Positions 6,832 through 12,300 of a DNA stretch of 35,691 nt are shown here, in pieces; positions within the stretch are counted from its first letter, which is position 1, and each line of letters opens with the position of its first letter. The stretch spans positions 1 through 35,691 of IMG/VR virus record IMGVR_UViG_3300022693_000745; one strand, given 5' to 3'. This DNA comes from a virus. Position numbers and translations under genes: made by a program. Under the pieces are notes generated by a model. It saw only the letters and a program-made list of their open reading frames with translations. It had not been told where the DNA came from and searched no databases.

Positions 6832-7313
6832 TGATCACTAGCCTACTAATATTATCGATTCTAATCGCCTCAATAAATCGTACAAATCATGAGAGAGTAG
6901 CTATCTTTTCCTTCTGTGCATACTGCGCTTTCTCTCAATATTTGTTAGGTCTTATTAGCGTATCTAATAGTTTCTGGTATTATTTAGGCTCAGCTATCAC
7001 AGAATTATTAATTATTTTTACGCTATCGAAGATATCGCGTCCTACACAGCTTATTGAAGATATTCAAGCTATTTGTTTATGGTTTGCCTATCTTCATGTG
7101 TTTGGCTGGATACTTTTTGAGTCAAGGTTTTCGCATGGTATCTATGACTTATTATGCGGGATACTATTTGTACTCGTTTTTGTACGGATGAACACAGGGA
7201 AAAGGGATAATGTGGGAAATACTACAATATGTAGTGGAAGGCGCAGCATTTTTAGTGGTAATACTGAGAGCGACCTACCATTACAAGCAAACCAAGCGGA
7301 AGTTACGACTTGA
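6831..7313 (+). CDS. multi-spanning membrane protein of the lysis region (160 aa)
   Basis: There are about four hydrophobic segments (residues 1-15, 24-45, 47-66 and 83-118), followed by a polar Ser/Thr/Gln-rich tail of about 40 residues. The start overlaps the preceding stop. The last 104 bases overlap the next gene in another frame, and the stop overlaps the start of the holin-like gene. Its location upstream of a pinholin-like gene and endolysin suggests a lysis or superinfection role, but I do not recognise the family. The polar tail coincides with the overlapped zone and may be a C-terminal extension fixed by the nested gene. Confidence 0.6.
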   Translation: MITSLLILSILIASINRTNHERVAIFSFCAYCAFSQYLLGLISVSNSFWYYLGSAITELLIIFTLSKISRPTQLIEDIQAICLWFAYLHVFGWILFESRFSHGIYDLLCGILFVLVFVRMNTGKRDNVGNTTICSGRRSIFSGNTESDLPLQANQAEVTT

Positions 7314-7428
7314 AAATCTCCGCAATACAACTACTATCCAATGCCAGCCAAAATACGAAGCTGGCAGCAAGTGTCAGCGGGGCGACAACGACATCAAGCT
7401 TAGCGATGATTCTGGAATGGATACCTAA
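7210..7428 (+). CDS. small single-span membrane protein nested in the lysis cassette (72 aa)
   Basis: AAAGGGATA precedes ATG 7210. Residues 3-22 form a hydrophobic helix (ILQYVVEGAAFLVVILRAT), followed by a basic stretch (YKQTKRKLRLE) and a polar tail. That is the layout of a membrane protein with a positive cytoplasmic domain. It shares 104 bases with the upstream membrane gene and 119 with the downstream holin-like gene, all in different frames. It could be a holin antagonist or a spanin-type partner; the sequence alone does not decide. Confidence 0.5.
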   Translation: MWEILQYVVEGAAFLVVILRATYHYKQTKRKLRLENLRNTTTIQCQPKYEAGSKCQRGDNDIKLSDDSGMDT

Positions 7429-7588
7429 TGACATTAGTAAATTAGGCATTCTAGTTGGGCTTGCATTATCAATCACATTAATATTTGTTCATTTTAAAAA
7501 AATTAAGCGGGAGGATGAAAAAGAAAAACGATATAAAGAAAAGCACAAACTTGAAATGGAAATATTGAGGAAGAAATTAAACAAATGA
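7310..7588 (+). CDS. holin, class II / pinholin-like (92 aa)
   Basis: The start codon is TTG 7310 with GGAAG upstream. The layout resembles phage 21-type pinholins: a weakly hydrophobic first helix rich in Ala, Ser, Gly and Thr (about residues 17-36, AASVSGATTTSSLAMILEW), a short PNDIS turn, a strongly hydrophobic second helix (LGILVGLALSITLIFVHF), then a long basic-charged tail. Pinholins form small membrane holes that depolarise the cell and trigger the lytic enzyme. The next gene is the endolysin, overlapping by 4 bases. The charged tail is longer than usual, so a Rz-like role is a less likely alternative. Confidence 0.7.
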   Translation: MKISAIQLLSNASQNTKLAASVSGATTTSSLAMILEWIPNDISKLGILVGLALSITLIFVHFKKIKREDEKEKRYKEKHKLEMEILRKKLNK

Positions 7589-7896
7589 TATTTAAAGACA
7601 GCACTATTGGGTTGCAGAATCTATGTCCCCAGATCGTATTAGCACTAATCATTGTTGATCAGGTTATGCAAAAAGCCGGGGCTCAGGCGATGATCACATC
7701 AGTGAATGATGCAAGGCATAGCAAAAAATCGTTACACTATGACGGCAAAGCGGTTGATTTAAGAACTCGGTGGTTTTCAGATCCTAAAGCGGTTGTTTAT
7801 GAGTGCAAAAGAGCATTAGGCAACAGTCCAGACATTGATATTATTCTAGAGAAGGATCACATCCATATGGAATACCAACCAAAGAGGCGCGATTAA
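7585..7896 (+). CDS. endolysin, M15-type zinc peptidase (103 aa)
   Basis: The protein has the compact M15/VanY-Hedgehog fold signature: S-x-H-x-x-G-x-A-x-D (SLHYDGKAVDLR), giving the first His and the Asp zinc ligands, and a second H-x-H-x-E (DHIHMEYQ) with the third ligand and catalytic region. These enzymes cut peptide bonds in peptidoglycan. At 103 aa it is a minimal catalytic domain, with no wall-binding domain and no clear signal peptide, so it needs the upstream holin for release. It sits between the pinholin-like gene (4-base overlap) and a 3TM holin-like gene (no gap). Confidence 0.85.
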   Translation: MIFKDSTIGLQNLCPQIVLALIIVDQVMQKAGAQAMITSVNDARHSKKSLHYDGKAVDLRTRWFSDPKAVVYECKRALGNSPDIDIILEKDHIHMEYQPKRRD

Positions 7897-8295
7897 ATGG
7901 GCTTTTTTAGTGGTTTATTTTCGGCGGCAACAGCCGAACCTATCGAAGCTATAGGTAATGTCCTGGATAATTTATTCACATCTTCTGAGGAAAAATTAAC
8001 ACTTGATATCGCTAAACAACGACTAGCACATAAACCAGCACTCGTACAAGCCGAAATAATGAAAGTCCAAGCTCAGCACAGGAGTACATTTGTTGCCGGT
8101 GCAAGACCATTTTTATTATGGGTTTGTGGTCTAGGGTTTTTATTTTCATTTGTTATCAACCCTATTATCACTTGGATAAACCCAGATGTTGGCGCTCCCC
8201 AATTACCATTAGAAGTTATGATGGAATTGACAGTGGCTATTCTGGGTTTGTCAGGATTAAGAACAATGGAAAAGCTTGCAGGTAAAGCAAAGTAA
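7897..8295 (+). CDS. 3TM holin-like protein (GTA_holin_3TM type)
   Basis: 132 aa with an N-terminal amphipathic region, then the family-like ARPFLLWVCGLGFLFSFVINPI and a second membrane helix near the C-terminus (VMMELTVAILGLSGLRTMEKLAG). The ARPF-x-LW motif is the usual hallmark of the family I know as GTA_holin_3TM. It begins directly after the endolysin stop and is followed by a terminator. Two different holin-type proteins flank the endolysin, so one may act as main holin and the other as modulator. Confidence 0.8.
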   Translation: MGFFSGLFSAATAEPIEAIGNVLDNLFTSSEEKLTLDIAKQRLAHKPALVQAEIMKVQAQHRSTFVAGARPFLLWVCGLGFLFSFVINPIITWINPDVGAPQLPLEVMMELTVAILGLSGLRTMEKLAGKAK

Positions 8296-8328
8296 AATCA
8301 CATAAAGCACAAGGATAGTGCGCGTTTA

Positions 8329-8354
8329 GGGGCTGTCTCCGGCCCCATTTTTTT
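8329..8354 (+). terminator. intrinsic terminator after the lysis cassette
   Basis: A GGGGC/GCCCC stem (8329-8333 with 8342-8346) with an 8-base loop is followed by A and seven T. It lies 34 bases after the holin-like stop. It should end or attenuate transcription of the lysis genes. Confidence 0.75.
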
Positions 8355-8367
8355 AAGAGGACAGATT

Positions 8368-8583
8368 ATGGCATTAAATGATGTCTGTAAAATTGATGAA
8401 TATATTACTTATTTGTCGAAATTAGATATAAATGTTGATTCAGCTACTCACAACCCAAGAACTAATACATTAACACTATTAAAAGGCGAAAAAAGTATTG
8501 CAGTCGATTTAACTAAAGATAATGCAACTCAAATGCAAGCCGTCGATAAATTCGCTAAAATGTTCCAAGTAGAACAACCTTAA
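8368..8583 (+). CDS. hypothetical protein (71 aa)
   Basis: AAGAGGACAG precedes the ATG. The small product has short beta segments in the middle (NTLTLLKGEKSIAVDL) and a C-terminal helix ending in EQP. Unrecognised. It lies just past a terminator, so it depends on read-through or an unseen promoter. Confidence 0.6.
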   Translation: MALNDVCKIDEYITYLSKLDINVDSATHNPRTNTLTLLKGEKSIAVDLTKDNATQMQAVDKFAKMFQVEQP

Positions 8584-8605
8584 CCCCTAATTAAAAGGTA
8601 ATACA

Positions 8606-8674
8606 ATGCCAGCCCATACACCGAAAGAACGTAAGAAAAAGCGCAAAGTTAAAAAGCCAATACGACGAAAGTAG
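8606..8674 (+). CDS. 22-residue very basic peptide
   Basis: An AAAAGGTAATAC ribosome site stands before ATG 8606. Of 22 residues, 12 are Lys or Arg, in runs such as RKKKRKVKK. Very short basic peptides at this place are seen in other phage genomes and are usually left unnamed. It would bind nucleic acid or membranes non-specifically. Kept because of the good ribosome site and its fit between its neighbours. Confidence 0.45.
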   Translation: MPAHTPKERKKKRKVKKPIRRK

Positions 8675-8682
8675 GCGCATCC

Positions 8683-8877
8683 TTACTCAGGGACTTTTAA
8701 CTCTCCTCTGATTTGGACTAAGTAACGTTTACCATCCATCTCTCCAATAGCCCATTGCTCGGGGTTTCTAAAATACTTTTGGATGGCCTGCGGGGGTTTA
8801 GGTAGGATAAAAGCTCGTGCAAAGTCGGCCTTTACTCCCCTAAAGTTATCGTTGATGAATCGTTTCATTGTAATCAT
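8683..8877 (-). CDS. small HTH-like protein on the minus strand (64 aa)
   Basis: Second gene of a two-gene minus-strand operon; its start overlaps the upstream stop in a TAATG junction. An internal Met at residue 4 is an alternative start. The segment FRGVKADFARAFILPKPPQAIQKY has the spacing of a helix-turn-helix of the kind found in small phage Cro/toxin-associated proteins, and the C-terminus forms short strands (YLVQIRGELKVPE). A DNA-binding role is therefore plausible but unproven. It converges with the plus-strand late genes. Confidence 0.6.
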   Translation of the reverse strand: MITMKRFINDNFRGVKADFARAFILPKPPQAIQKYFRNPEQWAIGEMDGKRYLVQIRGELKVPE

Positions 8878-9098
8878 TATTCAGACGGCCATGCAAGGTT
8901 GTCAAACTCTGAATCAGGGTTAAGAAGCTTGAATTTGTCATTGTGCAACGCTAGAACTTCTTCCCATCGTCTGTCCAATAAAAGCTGAAGCTGAAGGTTT
9001 TGATCTTCAGAATTAGTATCCCCTATCATATCCTCTACGACCCTACATCCTGATTCCATTTCTTGGATTTTCGATTCTAGTTCTTTTAGAGTAAGCAT
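8877..9098 (-). CDS. minus-strand helical protein (73 aa)
   Basis: First gene of the minus-strand pair, with an AAAGGAAC ribosome site and a clear promoter upstream. The first two thirds are a polar Leu-containing helix (LTLKELESKIQEMESG ... NLQLQLLLDRRWEEVL), likely a coiled coil; the tail is acidic. No family recognised. A short independently promoted pair in reverse orientation within late genes is typical of a 'moron' expressed from the prophage or early in infection. Confidence 0.65.
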   Translation of the reverse strand: MLTLKELESKIQEMESGCRVVEDMIGDTNSEDQNLQLQLLLDRRWEEVLALHNDKFKLLNPDSEFDNLAWPSE

Positions 9099-9136
9099 AA
9101 TTTTTGTTCCTTTGTTTGTTTGTTGATGTTGTAGCT

Positions 9137-9165
9137 ATGATAATCCTTTATGGTTATAGCGTCAA
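9137..9165 (-). promoter_or_regulatory. strong sigma70 promoter for the minus-strand gene pair
   Basis: Read on the minus strand: -35 TTGACG (complement of 9160-9165), a 17-base spacer, -10 TATCAT (complement of 9137-9142). Transcription would start near 9130, about 30 bases before the first minus-strand ATG. Near-consensus boxes and ideal spacing make this one of the best promoters in the window. Confidence 0.8.
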
Positions 9166-9202
9166 GTGGTTATTTGGTTTATTTTATAAATAGTTAAATG
9201 CA

Positions 9203-9211
9203 TGTTATAAT
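9203..9211 (+). promoter_or_regulatory. extended -10 promoter facing the late genes
   Basis: TGT-TATAAT (TG at 9203-9204, -10 at 9206-9211) is a consensus extended -10 element that can work without a -35 box. It points right and lies about 40 bases from the divergent minus-strand promoter. The roughly 90-base leader that follows contains two inverted repeats (CAGCTC/GAGCTG near 9247-9282, and CCTATAG/CTATAGG at 9316-9322 and 9339-9345). Confidence 0.6.
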
Positions 9212-9302
9212 TGGCAGCTATGCTCATTACCGAAAAGCGATGATCACAGCTCTGTCGTCTTCCGCCCTGAATCAACGAGCTGAACCCTGTGAGGTAAATA
9301 AA

Positions 9303-9451
9303 ATGACTGTATGGCCCTATAGACTGTTACTGTTATACCTATAGGTTGTGACAGGATTATTGAAGATTTAAAGCATTTAATAGGCCATAAAACACAGGTT
9401 CAAGCATGGACTACTTATAACATGGGAATGTACAGAATAGAGGTGAAATAA
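9303..9451 (+). pseudogene. frame-disrupted small gene (about 49 aa if repaired)
   Basis: ATG 9303, with GAGG upstream, opens MTVWPYR and then stops after 13 codons at TAG 9342. In the -1 frame, from ACT 9323, a protein-like sequence (TVTVIPIGCDRIIEDLKHL ... MYRIEVK) runs to TAA 9449-9451 and ends in a TAATG overlap with the next gene. The two parts join smoothly if one base is added near 9321, giving a small protein of about 49 residues. A 7-bp inverted repeat spans the join. It is either a recent frameshift mutation, a sequencing error or a frameshifting site; no classical slippery heptamer is visible. Confidence 0.5.
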
Positions 9452-9645
9452 TGACTAGTGAGATGAAACTAATCTCTAAAGGCGTGATAATCAAAGATAT
9501 TGCCATAGACGAGGGAACGCAACAAATAGTAGCTTGTACTAATAGAGGCGTGTACATAATTGATAGACGTGGAAAATATAAAAGAATTGTCGATGAACCA
9601 TTGCCAAAAGGCACAATCTTTCGTTATAGCGGGATAAATGGATAA
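9451..9645 (+). CDS. hypothetical protein (64 aa), beta-rich
   Basis: The start overlaps the upstream TAA (TAATG), with GAGGTGAAA before it. The sequence (ISKGVIIKDIAIDEGTQQIVACTNRGVYII) alternates strands like one or two blades of a beta-propeller or a small beta-sandwich, with a basic end. The family is not recognised. The coupling to the disrupted frame upstream argues that the latter was once a functional gene. Confidence 0.6.
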   Translation: MTSEMKLISKGVIIKDIAIDEGTQQIVACTNRGVYIIDRRGKYKRIVDEPLPKGTIFRYSGING

Positions 9646-9657
9646 CACAGAGAAACT

Positions 9658-9957
9658 ATGAACATAAACGAATTTGGACAAACAATAAGAGCAGATATCG
9701 GAGAGGATGTATCAAGCCTTACAACCTACAAGATGATACTCGAACCCGAGTTAGGCGATAGTGTAGAAAAGCCTGCTACACTAGGCGTAGTTAATGTTAC
9801 GGACGATGATTCTATCTTAATCGCCAATGAGTATGTGGAATATGTGGTAGAATCAGAAGTACTCGACAAACAAGGCCAGTGGCGAAAGAAAGGGATGGCG
9901 ACATCGGCAACACAAGAGATATCCGGCAACTATCAACGTTTCACGGTATTAGCATAA
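9658..9957 (+). CDS. small structural-type phage protein (99 aa)
   Basis: The sequence starts MNINEFGQTIRADIGEDVSS and continues with alternating strands, including ATLGVVNVTD and a conserved-looking GQWRKKGMA followed by a final strand. This has the look of small Ig-like or tail-accessory proteins found near phage structural genes, and I recall similar openings in phage hypothetical proteins. Biochemical role unknown. It lies between lysis and packaging genes. Confidence 0.6.
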   Translation: MNINEFGQTIRADIGEDVSSLTTYKMILEPELGDSVEKPATLGVVNVTDDDSILIANEYVEYVVESEVLDKQGQWRKKGMATSATQEISGNYQRFTVLA

Positions 9958-9959
9958 AC

Positions 9960-10142
9960 ATGGAAACGATCCTAAACTTTATAATTAGCGCGCTAATCGT
10001 TTATATTTTAGGCATTACTATTATCTGGATGTTTGAATTTGAGACAATTTACGTTTACTTGGCTATGGCATTTCTTCACGTCTGCGGCAATGTGCCACAA
10101 GAGACATTTGACGAAAAGATGGATAGGATTTGTATACATTGA
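9960..10142 (+). CDS. two-helix membrane protein (60 aa)
   Basis: From ATG 9960, two bases after the previous stop. A longer frame from 9879 would overlap the upstream gene by 79 bases and is rejected. Residues 5-25 (LNFIISALIVYILGITIIWMF) and 29-43 are hydrophobic; the C-terminal part is polar with two Cys. There is no ribosome site of note, so it is likely coupled to the upstream gene. Possibly a further lysis-type membrane protein. Confidence 0.5.
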   Translation: METILNFIISALIVYILGITIIWMFEFETIYVYLAMAFLHVCGNVPQETFDEKMDRICIH

Positions 10143-10167
10143 CTGAATTAAGAATAATGGAAGCGGA

Positions 10168-10240
10168 GGAGTTTCTAGAACTCTAGGGTAGTCTTGACCT
10201 AATCATCGAGATCCGGTTCGATTCCGGCCAAATCCCCCCA
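10168..10240 (+). tRNA. tRNA-like sequence, probably degenerate
   Basis: A T-arm is clear: TCCGG, loop TTCGATT, CCGGC, then a 3' end reading AAATCCC-C-CCA. The putative 5' acceptor GGAGTTT (10168-10174) pairs with AAATCCC at five Watson-Crick positions plus one wobble, with one A/C mismatch. An anticodon-type stem CTTGA/TCGAG is present but has an 8-base loop (CCTAATCA) and hardly any variable region. The D-arm contains GGGTAG without a proper stem. It is best read as a decayed or minimal tRNA; no anticodon can be assigned with confidence. It could also be a tRNA 3' end carried as an attachment site. Confidence 0.4.
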
Positions 10241-10289
10241 TAACACACACTATCAAACGTGTATAAACAGTTGCAAGAGGTAACAAGTT

Positions 10290-10418
10290 ATGAAAGAGAA
10301 GATTTACAACTTCATTCACAAAGAAATTATTTGCGATTTCCCAATGCTATTCTTGTCTAGCTATATACTTGGGATGGTGGTATTTGTTATTGTGAAACTG
10401 GTAATTGATAATGTCTAA
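10290..10418 (+). CDS. small membrane protein upstream of terminase (42 aa)
   Basis: CAAGAGGTAACAAGTT provides a good ribosome site for ATG 10290. The N-terminal half is polar and basic, and residues 20-42 form a hydrophobic helix (FLSSYILGMVVFVIVKLVI). Its last 8 bases overlap the terminase small-subunit start (ATGTCTAA), implying coupling. Unrecognised. Confidence 0.6.
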   Translation: MKEKIYNFIHKEIICDFPMLFLSSYILGMVVFVIVKLVIDNV

Positions 10419-10782
10419 TGTAGGCAGACCAACAAAGTACACGCCAGAGCTTCTACAAAAGGCCGAAAAATATATAGATGATTATCAATCTAATGGCGAT
10501 GTTATCCCAAGTATAGAAGGACTTGCCGAGTACCTAGAAATCACTAGAACGTGTGTTTACACATGGAAGGCACAGGAGGATAAAGTAGAATTTTCTTACA
10601 TATTAGATAAAATATTATCTAAACAGGCGCGTTTATTGATGAATGAAGGCCTCAAAGGAGAGTTCAATTCGGCGATTGTTAAGTTAGCATTAGGTAAGCA
10701 TGGGTATAGCGATAAAGTCGAAACAGAGCTATCAGGGAGCCTCAATATAACGACCGAAGAGTGGCTAGATAAACTTGAGTGA
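10411..10782 (+). CDS. terminase small subunit (gp3-type DNA packaging)
   Basis: 123 aa from ATG 10411. The opening GRPTKYTPELLQKAEKYIDDY and the following helix-turn-helix region (IEGLAEYLEITRTCVYTWKAQ) are the signature of small terminase subunits that bind the packaging site; the C-terminal half (NSAIVKLALGKHGYSDKVE) also matches such subunits. It recognises phage DNA and delivers it to the large subunit. It is shorter than P22 gp3 (162 aa), so it belongs to a related but distinct group. The gene overlaps the large subunit by 8 bases. Confidence 0.85.
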   Translation: MSNVGRPTKYTPELLQKAEKYIDDYQSNGDVIPSIEGLAEYLEITRTCVYTWKAQEDKVEFSYILDKILSKQARLLMNEGLKGEFNSAIVKLALGKHGYSDKVETELSGSLNITTEEWLDKLE

Positions 10783-12298
10783 GTTAGATAAACGTCAAAG
10801 ACTTAAGGATGATTTCCCATTCTATGCTAGAAACTGCCTAACAATCAGATCAAAAGATGCTAAACAAATAAAACTCAATCTGAATAGAGCGCAACTTTAC
10901 ATCCATGATAAGATCCAAGCTCAACTTGTCGAAACAGGCAAAGTCAGAGCTATCATTTTGAAGGGTCGACAACAAGGCGCTTCGACCTATATTCAAGGAC
11001 GATTCACATGGCGAACCACTCACAAGAAAGGCGTTAGTGCATTTATACTCACCCACGAAGATGATGCAACCCGTAATTTATTCTCAATGGGTAAGCGCTA
11101 TTATGAAAACCTTCCTGCATTTGTCAAACCCTCCATATCAGCTAGTAACGCCAAAGAATTAGTATTTGATAAACTTGATTCTTGTTATAAAGTTGGCACT
11201 GCGGGGAATAAATCAGTAGGCCGGTCACAAACTAATCAATTCTTCCATGGATCAGAAGTGGGTTTCTGGCCCAATGCCGCAGAACACGCCAAAGGGATAT
11301 TGCAGACTATCCCCGACATGCCAGAAACAGAGATAGTCTATGAATCAACCGCTAATGGCTTGGGCAACTTTTTTCATCAACAATGGAAGCTCGCTGAGTC
11401 AGGAGAGAGTGAATTTATAGCGATATTTGTTCCTTGGTTTTGGCAAGATGAATACCGAAAAGCGTTACCAGAAGGATTCCACAAGACCGATAAAGAGATA
11501 GTATTAGCTGGGCAATACGAATTAGACGACCAGCAAATCTATTTCATGCGTCAAAAGATTGTCGAATTATCCGCTGACGGCATCAATGGCGATAAGGCTT
11601 TCAAGCAAGAATACCCCATGAATGCGTCCGAAGCTTTCCAGGTATCTGGCGGTGACGGATTAATATTGCCTCATAACATCGTTAAAGCTAGAAAGACAAA
11701 GGCTAATCCGAACGGCCCTTATATTCTCGGAATTGATCCATCAAGAGGCGGTGATAGATTCTCCACTATTAAAAGGATGGGCAGGAAAGCATGGGGATTG
11801 AAGAGTTACGTCGGTGATTCGGTTGATAAGTTGGGCAAGGCGGTGTCTATTTGCAAAGTTCTGCTCGATACCGTTGATCCGATTGCTGGCAAAAAGCCTG
11901 ATATGATGTTTCTTGATGCAGGTGGTGGCATTGAGATTGTTGATAGACTCCATGAATTAGGTTATGAGGACAAAGTTAAAGCGATTTACTTTGGCTCGAC
12001 TCCATTAAACACAGAGAAATACAAAAACAAACGCTGTGAAATGTGGGGAGAAATGAACCTATGGTTAACTGATGAGAATTTAGAGGTTGAAATACCTGAT
12101 TCAGATACCCTTCAAGCCGACTTGTGCGCATCTCCCTATGATAGAGACTCACACGATAGGATTTGTCTATGGAAGAAAGATAGGATAAAATCTAAATATG
12201 GGTTTTCCCCTGATGAAGGCGACGCGCTTGGATTGACACTTGCCGAACCCGTTAACCTTAACAAATTTCAAGACATCGATTTTGATAGTGAGTTTTAA
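10775..12298 (+). CDS. terminase large subunit (packaging ATPase/nuclease, gp2-type)
   Basis: 507 aa, close to P22 gp2 (499). The start is TTG 10775, overlapping the small-subunit gene; no Met codon exists before the conserved N-terminal region. ATPase motifs: a Walker-A-like LKGRQQGASTYIQ near residue 62 and a Walker-B-like strand leading into TIPDMPETEIVYESTANGLG. Nuclease motifs: GIDPSRGGDRFS, MMFLDAGGG and the terminal DEGDALGLTLAEP with its acidic residues. It cuts the concatemer and drives DNA into the prohead through the portal encoded immediately downstream. Confidence 0.95.
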   Translation: MSELDKRQRLKDDFPFYARNCLTIRSKDAKQIKLNLNRAQLYIHDKIQAQLVETGKVRAIILKGRQQGASTYIQGRFTWRTTHKKGVSAFILTHEDDATRNLFSMGKRYYENLPAFVKPSISASNAKELVFDKLDSCYKVGTAGNKSVGRSQTNQFFHGSEVGFWPNAAEHAKGILQTIPDMPETEIVYESTANGLGNFFHQQWKLAESGESEFIAIFVPWFWQDEYRKALPEGFHKTDKEIVLAGQYELDDQQIYFMRQKIVELSADGINGDKAFKQEYPMNASEAFQVSGGDGLILPHNIVKARKTKANPNGPYILGIDPSRGGDRFSTIKRMGRKAWGLKSYVGDSVDKLGKAVSICKVLLDTVDPIAGKKPDMMFLDAGGGIEIVDRLHELGYEDKVKAIYFGSTPLNTEKYKNKRCEMWGEMNLWLTDENLEVEIPDSDTLQADLCASPYDRDSHDRICLWKKDRIKSKYGFSPDEGDALGLTLAEPVNLNKFQDIDFDSEF

Positions 12299-12300
12299 TA

